In this document: in pieces, positions 56,804 through 64,000 of the stretch
Position numbering within the stretch: the stretch's first letter is position 1
Layout of the letters: every line of letters starts with the position of its first letter
Assembly: GCA_025766275.1 (NCBI GenBank)
Contig: JAFKAC010000023.1
Location: 558,001 to 622,000, forward strand
Direction: 5' to 3'
DNA: 64,000 nucleotides
Source: Lactarius indigo
Taxonomy: Eukaryota; Basidiomycota; Agaricomycetes; Russulales; Russulaceae
The notes under the pieces: model-generated
Database searches by the model: none
What the model was told of the DNA's origin: nothing
What the model saw: the letters and a program-made list of their open reading frames with translations, nothing else
Translations under genes and position numbers: made by a program

Positions 56804-59800
56804 CTACGAAGAGCGTGCAGGAGCCCGCGAGCGAGACTCGGAGATAACCTTCATCGCCGCCGCCCTAAACGCATGAATTTTCAACCACCACCTCGGCCCG
56901 GGGACATTATCCTGCCTCCTGGCCGCATCCTCCAGTTTCGCCATTGCGTCATCAATATGAGGACCGGATTGCCCCTCTACCATGTTACCTAAGAAGATCA
57001 GAAGCTCATCGGTAAGGTATCTCGGGAAAGCAGTATCGGACAAGAGGCCATGGTCGAGTATAGCCAAGTCGCAGATGAGGTTGAGAATGACCTGCTGTGT
57101 CCCGAGAGAATGTTTGTATTTTCTCCAGTCGGATGTAATGGTTTTGAACGTCCCGACAATAATGGGAGAGTGGGCTTCGGGTGATAGCGGAATGTATAAA
57201 TGTTGTTGCGTCACGAGGAAGAAATATTCAACGAAATACCCGAAGCCACCGCCGTCACGGAAATCTTGCAGGCGATATAGTTGTCGTTCCATCAGATGTC
57301 GTCTACGAACGCCCGTCCAATTGCGTCGAGGGTTGTCCAGCTCGCTCCACACCGTCCCAAGGCTCTCGAGCATCTCTTTGTAGGCGTCGTTACCACGTCC
57401 GTTGATGACGTCGCGCAATTGGGAGGAATAGGAACATAAGAATCGGAGGCGCTGATGCAGGAATATGAATTGGGGTAGGAATGTGGGCCGGTCTTCGGTT
57501 GGATTGAAGAATTGCTTCGGCTTCATTAGTTCACCCGGCTCGAAATCATCCAAATATACGCCGTGTAAGTGTAAAATCAAACCATTACCGTAGGAGGCGA
57601 CGGAATCGTTGATCCTAAATATCGGCATATCAACGCCCGCTATTTGATCCGTTACAAGAGCGATGCGTTCGAGCTCGGAGATGTCGTCCTCGTGATCGCG
57701 CGCTAGGACCTCCTTCACCTGTTCTTCCGTCGCTTCCACTTCTGAGGGTCTGAATACGTCACGTAATCGAAAAACACAGAATTTCCTCGCGGACTCGAAA
57801 TAATTGTCGATCGTTCGGGCATTCTTGAGCGCATTTCCATCGATATCGCCATTGATTGTTTGCTCGTCGCTGTCTTCCGTTCCGAACCGTAATCGTGAAA
57901 GGTTATCGACAGCATTACCCGCATCCATTCTTGTGCTATTATCGCCTAGCATTCCATGATTGACGATCACAAAGGATAGGGAATCCAAGCGCGCGACGAA
58001 TAACCCGTCAGATCCCGGTGCTAGGTGGTAACGCCCGATTGATTCGTAGAGTGGATGGAATAGCTTTCTAAGATCTCCGAACATCTCCAGTTTAATATTG
58101 GCAATGATTACGAGTGACGCCGCGGTTTCGACACATCCACGTGCGCGCTTGTGCCACAATTCCTTGTTTGCGAAAATGCTGTAGTTATCGCATGTACTAA
58201 CCAGGTGTCGTACACGCTTGCAGAGGTCATTAATGGCAAGATCTCCCTGTCCATAGAGGTCATCGGGCACCAGACTAATGAGACGACGGTTCACCGTCAC
58301 ATCAGTGACGCCGTGGGGGGTACCATTCGCGAATCGCATCCCAATAATACGTGCAAGGGGTTGAAGGAGGCGGAGAGGATAGTTGGTGGGTTGGAAAAGT
58401 GGGGAACGGTGACGCGGTAGAACAGACAAGTGGAGATCTGCGTCGTTCTGCGATAGAATTGTCGGGTCATTCGGCCCGCCGTTGGCGCCTTGATGATGTG
58501 TTACTTGAGAAGACTTTTTCCATACGTCGATTCCCCAATTAGAGGTAAACGCGCCGGGTATAGCCATCACGAATGATTCCATCTCGTCGTCCTCTGTCCG
58601 ATTATCGATCAGCCATCGAATTGCTCGAACGTCGCGATCTTTGCGTTCGTCGTTCTCTTCCATCGCTAGTTGCATCTGTCCTTGTGATATGTTCGAGCTC
58701 ACGGGCTTGACAGTTCCACCAGATGCGCGATCCAAGTAGCTTCGCGGACGCAACTTCTGCCTCACATACCATATTAGGCCAGAAAAGGGGTTTCGAAATG
58801 GAGCTTGCGGCTTGATAACCGGAGCAAACATGCTGAACACGTAAAGAAACGCGCAAATGGCAATTGGGACGACAGTGGTGATGCCGACGGTGGTGTTTAC
58901 ATTGAGGAGCGAGTCGCCGAGTCCCAGGAAGAATAAGAAGAGGGAAACGTGGACGAGGCCTGGCACTGATTCCGCGACAATGGGCATATACCATCCCTCC
59001 GCGCCTTCGTATAGATATTGGCGCAGTCGCGCACTCTTCAGGGGGTTGCTGTACCGCTGAAACACGTGCATATAGTCGCGCACCCATTGTTGGACGAGAG
59101 TCGCGAGGAGCGCGGTGGAAAGGCTGAATACGAGACTCATGAACCAGAAAACGTTGACCCGGACATCAGAAGGATTTAAACTGAAAGCGTATGTTGGAAG
59201 CGGAGCGGATGAGATGGAGACCTGCGGTGCGATAGAGGAAACCTGCTGGGAGATCTGAGCGAGTAGCGCGACGTTCTGTTGCTGATAAAAGACCATCTGC
59301 TGCGTCGGATCGGGTTGAAGATCGTGAATCTTATCGACGAGGAAGGAAGTGAGAGCCGCGGAGAACAACCCGGCCTTGACGACAGGGCGTTGAGTTCTGG
59401 GAAAACGCGGTGACAGTAATGTAAACACGCACAAATATGAGGACGCCGTCCATGTCGTCTTTAAGGGATTGAATGCGGGCTTGGTCGTGGCTCATTGCTT
59501 CCTTTAGTTGCAGAGACCACAGAGCGTTGGCGTTATCATTGAAATCCCCAATCATGCGAGGCATTCCGGGAGTCACTGGTTGAGCGGAGTAGGAGCTAGG
59601 CGTTCCATCATTGTCACCAGGTTGATCAATTGCGCCTAAATGTTTCTAACGTGTCAGGTCCCAACGTTATTAGGACAGCAGGGAATTGTGCTGTGCTCAC
59701 CGAAGTCGGTGGGCCCTGTGGGGGGATCTTCCGGAGGCTCCGCCTGCGCCCGCGCCGAAGCAGACTCGGCCTCAGCTTCACCGACTGCATCTTCCACTGG

Positions 59801-59860
59801 TGCACCACTTTCGGTGGCCCCTAAATCTTCGCCTTCGCGTCCAGACGTGTGGGTACTCAT
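56804..59860 (-). CDS. DUF6535 membrane protein, copy 2
   Basis: Exons 59860-59701, 59635-59433 and 59374-56804 give 977 residues. It is a close paralogue of copy 1 across the DUF6535 core (ALWSLQLKEAMSHDQARIQ, GVLIF|AGLFSAALTSFLV), the membrane segments and the C-terminal region (RYHLAPGSDGLFVARLDS, RQLYRLQDFRDGGGFGYFVE). The first 60 residues differ (Glu/Ala-rich), and the exon has an extra intron (59700-59636) compared with copy 1. The frame is intact and the function unknown. Confidence 0.85.
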
Positions 59861-61339
59861 TTCATGAGCCTCTTCCCGTCCAACCTCTTTGTATGGAAGG
59901 TGAGAGGAGAGTACAGGACAGGTTGTAATGCACACACCTTTGTCCTCGGGCTGAGCCTCAAGGTCAGCACCTTGAGATTTGTTTCTTCTCCTGGCTTTCC
60001 TATTCATCGAAGGTTGTTGTGGGTAAGAGGGAAGAGGAAAGAAACGCCGTCACACAGGTGGCCGCCGAAAAGAAGCAGGAACGAGGGTAGGGTTAGAACA
60101 AGGCAACCGTGGCGCATGCCCTCCTTCCTTTGCGCCGCCGCTCATCTATTCGAATACGTCAGTCTGTAGAAACAATCCATTTCACCCACACGCTGCACTC
60201 TGTGACTACTGAGGGGTCGGTAAATGAGTCCTATGATTCAGAGTCCGCTCACATTGGATTACTTCCGGGAGTCCTGCCCGCTCGGTCGCGACAATGCCTC
60301 AGATGGACGGATTCCTTATAAGTCACGAGAAACACACTCTGTGCTTCTGCCCACTTTCAGTTTTTATTCGAACATTTATAGCCGTCTTCCAGGACAACAC
60401 ATAGAGTAGCTTACAACCACATTAGCTTCGGTCAACCAGTAATACGTTAGTCAGTGCCGCTACTGTTGATACCTTCCTCGTCCCCCGTGCTGCCCCTTTT
60501 CACTTTCGTGCTGTCGACCACGATCTACTTACACCAAAGACAGCTTTGTGGGCAAGAGGACAGCAGATTAGTGTATAACACGAGTTGCGTAAAGGGGTGC
60601 CAGACACCAAGAGGGGGTCTTCCCAAGGTTGCAGAGAACCCCGTTGGGAGGCACATCGAGATGGGGAAAGCCCGGGTTAGGCCGGCGCCAGGGGTTATAA
60701 GTTAATCAACCTCGATTTGATGGACAAAGCGAAAGGAGACAAATGACCCTCGGATCAGGGTCATCAGGATTCTATGAATGCCTCGTGTCAGTGGCAATTA
60801 ATCACTGGTGGGGCTTCTGGATGAGGGTCGAGAGCAGCCGATTGTCAGCCGTTCCGCAATTTCTGCTGTTCTTGCTATTTTTGCCAAGTCGTTGCCACGG
60901 CGTCAAAAATTCAGAAGTGGTTTATAATTGAACCAGTATGATTTTGACTTATGATAGCGAATTTGAGGTATATCCAAGCATTATTCGTTTGTATAAGTCT
61001 CAAATTATAAATTATTATTAGACGTTATTAGACAAAGCATAATTGGATTACAGTAACTTACGGGTCTTATAATAATATCAACCTGCCTACAGGATTGCAT
61101 TATGTTACATTAGATCGTTATAAGCCATTATAACTCAACCCCCTTTTGCGACAATGAGGCCCACTTATCACTATATCACTGTTCACAGTGACTGTGCTAC
61201 TGAAGTGCTGCACGGCGAGGCAATATGTAAATGAGCCAGTAAGTGACACAATATCACTTCAACGGTCACTTTCACCATGACTTCCGTGTCCCACACACAC
61301 TCACGAACCTCTTTGCATTGTCTCATCACTGCCGTGGTA
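59861..61339. other. Intergenic region with an AT-rich block
   Basis: 59.86-60.0 kb resembles the upstream region of DUF6535 copy 1. About 60930-61140 is strongly AT-rich and contains TACAGTAACTT, also seen at 21.7 and 22.5 kb. No gene recognised. Confidence 0.45.
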
Positions 61340-61596
61340 GGCTGCAGTGTGAAGCACGTGGCTGTGTGTCATTGAGAGCGCAATTCGGTTCCTGGGTGAG
61401 TACACGCCGAAGATCGTGCTTGCACTTGTGGACTTCGCTGCACTGGGGCACCGGAGCGTTGAGGCACTTTTCCGCCTTTGCTACTGCCGGCGAGGAAGAG
61501 AAGAGGTACACTGCGGAAGCGGCTCCAGCGCTCGAGGGTATTGTCGAGAGACTGAAAGTGGTGCTGTTCGTGCAAGTTGCCGGCACTCAGATGTGA
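61340..61596 (+). pseudogene. Unrecognised repeated ORF, copy C (truncated)
   Basis: Contains FSAFATAGEEEKRYTAEAAP and VVLFVQVAGTQM, matching the 3' half of copies A and B, then stops abruptly at the junction with a DUF6535 remnant. Confidence 0.45.
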
Positions 61597-62359
61597 TGGA
61601 CCTGAATGTTCCAATGCAAAGGGTTGAGTGGGTGTCCCATGACGATGCCGTAGATAATAGGTCAGCGAGTACAAGGAAGAACAATTCGACCCAAGATCCG
61701 AAGCCACCGCCGTCACGGAGATCTTGAAGGCGCCACAGTTATTGTTCCATCAAATATGTAAGGTGTTTTTGATGAACGGTCGAATGCACGTGATCGGGGT
61801 GAAGTTGGCCATCCCACAGGGTCATCAGGCTCTTAAGCGTCTCATGGAAGACCCCAGTTCCTTGTCCATCGACGATATCTCGTAGTTTGAAAGCATAGGA
61901 GCACAAATGCCGGAGGCGCCGACAAAGGAGTATGAATTGAGGGGCGGGCGTTTGACCTTTGGCGACTGAAGGACCGAAGAAACGGATTGGCCGGCTGGGC
62001 CCTGCTTCATCAAAAGATACGCCAGGCAGATGTACAATCAAGCCAAGACTGGCGCTGTGTGTCCTACGATTGACATGAGTGATGAAGCTATCGATGTTTG
62101 ACATGTGGTACGCCACAGGAGCGATACATTCAAAGCGTAGAAATTCCTCGTGATTGCGTGCTACTAGTAGGACGGCCTTGACCTGATCTTCCGCTATATC
62201 CACCTCCCAGGGTCTGAATATCCTTTGCAATCTATTCACGCATATTTGGCTTGCAGTCTCGAAATGAATGTCCATCCTTCGGGAGTTCTTGAGTGCATGG
62301 CGATCGCAGAGTGCAAGACAGGTTGAAGCGCGCACCTCCATCTTCGGGCCGAGCCTCAA
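61590..62359 (-). pseudogene. DUF6535 copy 3, internally deleted
   Basis: Its left part corresponds to the C-terminal region of copies 1 and 2 (HALKNSRRMDIHFETASQIC, LRHLCSYAFKLRDIVDGQG, WRLQDLRDGGGFGSWVELFF). Its right end (about 62300-62400) matches their 5' leader instead. The whole membrane part, about 2 kb, is therefore missing. A TAA replaces a glutamine codon at about 61739. The 3' end is cut at about 61590, where it abuts ORF copy C. Confidence 0.7.
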
Positions 62360-62735
62360 GATCCTTTCCGGTGTTTTCTAGCCATCAACAATTCGGCAAG
62401 ATAAGTGGGCAGGGAGAAGAAATAGTCGCGGGTTGAAGCTTGAAGCCGGGAATAAGCGAGAGACTACAAGGGAAAGCGGCCCGGGCGCGACGCGAACTTA
62501 TTTTCCTTCCCGCACGTGTTGCTTCTACTCACCTTCATTACTGACAAATTTACATGCGTCGTAACCATTCGTTCGTCAATGAGACACATTTACTATCTAA
62601 TTCCAGTGATGCATCGGTACTCAATGTCAGCGTGGTCAGACGGCGTTGGATTCAGATCTCATCGATAATCGACCAGGCATCATAGGTTACACTTTTGATC
62701 TCTATGGTACTGGTACTGACCACTCTCACGCTACT
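62360..62735. other. Intergenic between DUF6535 copies 3 and 4
   Basis: Holds sequence similar to the upstream regions of the other copies and, at its right, the 3' end region of copy 4. No gene was seen. Confidence 0.4.
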
Positions 62736-64000
62736 CTACGGAGAGGGCGCAGGGGCCCGCAAGCGAGAGAGAACCTTGACCGCATCTGCCCTGAACAGAC
62801 GGACTGTTGTCCACCACTCCGGTCCACGAACAACGTCCGTCGCGACTGCATCGTCCAGCTCCTTCGCTGCGTCGTCAATGTGGGAGCCAGACCGCCCCCT
62901 CACCATGTTCTCGAACAATTCCAGAAGTTCGTCAGTAATGTATTTTGGGAAAACTAAATCAGAGAAGAGGCCGCGATTGAGTATGGCCATGTCACAGATG
63001 AGGTTAAGAATGACACGCTGTGTCCCGATGGAATAGTTGTGTTGCCACCGGTTGGACGTCATGGCCCGGAATGTTCCAACAATAAGAGCAGCATGGGAGT
63101 CAGGTGACAACGGCACGGTTAATAGCTGCTGAGTCATAAGGAAAAAAAGCTCAACCCAATATCCGAAGCCACCTCCGTCACGTAAGTCTTGCAGGCGCCA
63201 AAGTTGCCGTTCCATCAGATGCCGTCGACCCACGCCCGACCACTTTGTAGGGTTGTCCGACTCACCCCACAAAATCCCCAGGCTCTTGAGGATATCTTGG
63301 TAGGCGCCATTTCCTCGTCCGTCGATGATCTCGCGTAATTTGGAGGAATAGGAGCATAGAGGTCGAAGACGCTGATGCAGGAATATGAACTGGGGTAAGA
63401 ATACTGGTTTCGGGCCGGTCGAACCAAAAAACCCAGTCGGATCAGCAGGTTCTGCCTGCTTGAATTCATCGAAGTGTGCACCCCGCACACACAAAATCAA
63501 ACCATTGGCGAAGGTACATATGGGACCATTAGTCCTCAAGATCGCCCCATCGATGTTCGCTATGCGGTCCGCTGCTGGAGTGATGCGTTCGAGCATGGAG
63601 ATGTCGTCCTTGTGGTCGCGTGCCAGGGCCTCCTTCACTTGCTCCTCCGTCACTCCCTCTTGAGCGGGTCTGAATGCTCCGCGCAATCCATACAGACAAA
63701 ATTGCGTCGCGGTCTCGAAAATATCATCGATCCTTCTAGCGTTCCTGAGCGCAGTTTCGTCGTTATCACCATTGTTCGTTTGCTCCCCGTCATCTTCCAA
63801 TCCAAACCGTGATAGGTTATCGATAGCGACACGTGCTTCCAGTTGTATCCTCTCATGGTCTCCTAGTACGCCTCTTTGGACAATCACAAGGGATAGGCAC
63901 GTCCAGCGAGCAACAAATAATCCGTCAGATCCCGGTGTCGTGTGGTATTGCCCGGTGAATTGGTGTAGAGAACGGAGTAACTTTCCAAGGTCCCCAAACA
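62736..64000 (-). CDS. DUF6535 membrane protein, copy 4 (partial, runs off the window)
   Basis: C-terminal 420 residues, open to the window edge (the frame reads FGDLGKLLRSL at 64000). It shares TPGSDGLFVARW, ARDHKDDISMLERI, FIFLHQRLRPLCSYSSKL and RQLWRLQDLRDGGGFGYWVE with copies 1 and 2. No disabling change is seen in this part. The N-terminal membrane region lies outside the window. Confidence 0.75.
   Translation of the reverse strand, partial: FGDLGKLLRSLHQFTGQYHTTPGSDGLFVARWTCLSLVIVQRGVLGDHERIQLEARVAIDNLSRFGLEDDGEQTNNGDNDETALRNARRIDDIFETATQFCLYGLRGAFRPAQEGVTEEQVKEALARDHKDDISMLERITPAADRIANIDGAILRTNGPICTFANGLILCVRGAHFDEFKQAEPADPTGFFGSTGPKPVFLPQFIFLHQRLRPLCSYSSKLREIIDGRGNGAYQDILKSLGILWGESDNPTKWSGVGRRHLMERQLWRLQDLRDGGGFGYWVELFFLMTQQLLTVPLSPDSHAALIVGTFRAMTSNRWQHNYSIGTQRVILNLICDMAILNRGLFSDLVFPKYITDELLELFENMVRGRSGSHIDDAAKELDDAVATDVVRGPEWWTTVRLFRADAVKVLSRLRAPAPSP

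Noticed and set aside
1..64000. tRNA, rRNA or CRISPR features
   Set aside because: By eye I found no tRNA-like T-arm and acceptor pair, no rRNA similarity and no regular spaced repeats. A tRNAscan-type search would settle the first.

Overview
The window is nuclear DNA of a filamentous fungus, almost certainly an Agaricomycete basidiomycete and possibly a polypore. The evidence is the many 46-80 bp GT-AG introns, the Goodbye-NACHT-ankyrin NLR-like gene, WSC, DUF6535 and DUF6533-type proteins, and chromodomain Ty3 retrotransposons. The exact taxon is inference. I found no tRNA, rRNA or CRISPR array.

Region 1 (1-20.3 kb): an NLR-like STAND gene on the + strand (exons from 374 to 20305) is cut in exon 4 by a 15.9 kb Ty3-type LTR element on the minus strand (1140-17020, TSD TATGG). 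That element's pol is cut in turn by a younger plus-strand Ty3 element (3205-11151, TSD AATGT), exactly between its integrase and chromodomain. In both elements the primer-binding site is complementary to 11 nt lying about 30 nt after the LTR TATA box, as expected for Tf1-like self-priming. The STAND gene also carries three single-T insertions, each inside a CpG.

Region 2 (20.3-26.3 kb) is nearly gene-free and holds a DUF6533-like fragment.

Region 3 (26.3-43.7 kb) is the conserved, gene-dense part. It holds NBS1/nibrin (-), a small divergent gene (+), a hypothetical PD-(D/E)XK-like gene (+), EMC8/9 (+), a 1000-residue protein with five dsRBD-like modules (-), a PhyH dioxygenase (+), a SAP-like nuclear protein (-), a secreted tail-anchored protein (-) and an F-box protein (+). 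Intron models here were built by hand from splice sites, and each sums to an intact frame.

Region 4 (43.7-64 kb) is a decaying repeat neighbourhood. Units of a questin-oxidase-like remnant (+), an unrecognised ORF (+) and a DUF6535 membrane protein (-) recur. Two DUF6535 copies are intact, one is a deletion pseudogene, and one runs off the right edge. A triple-WSC secreted protein (53.2-54.7 kb) sits among them.
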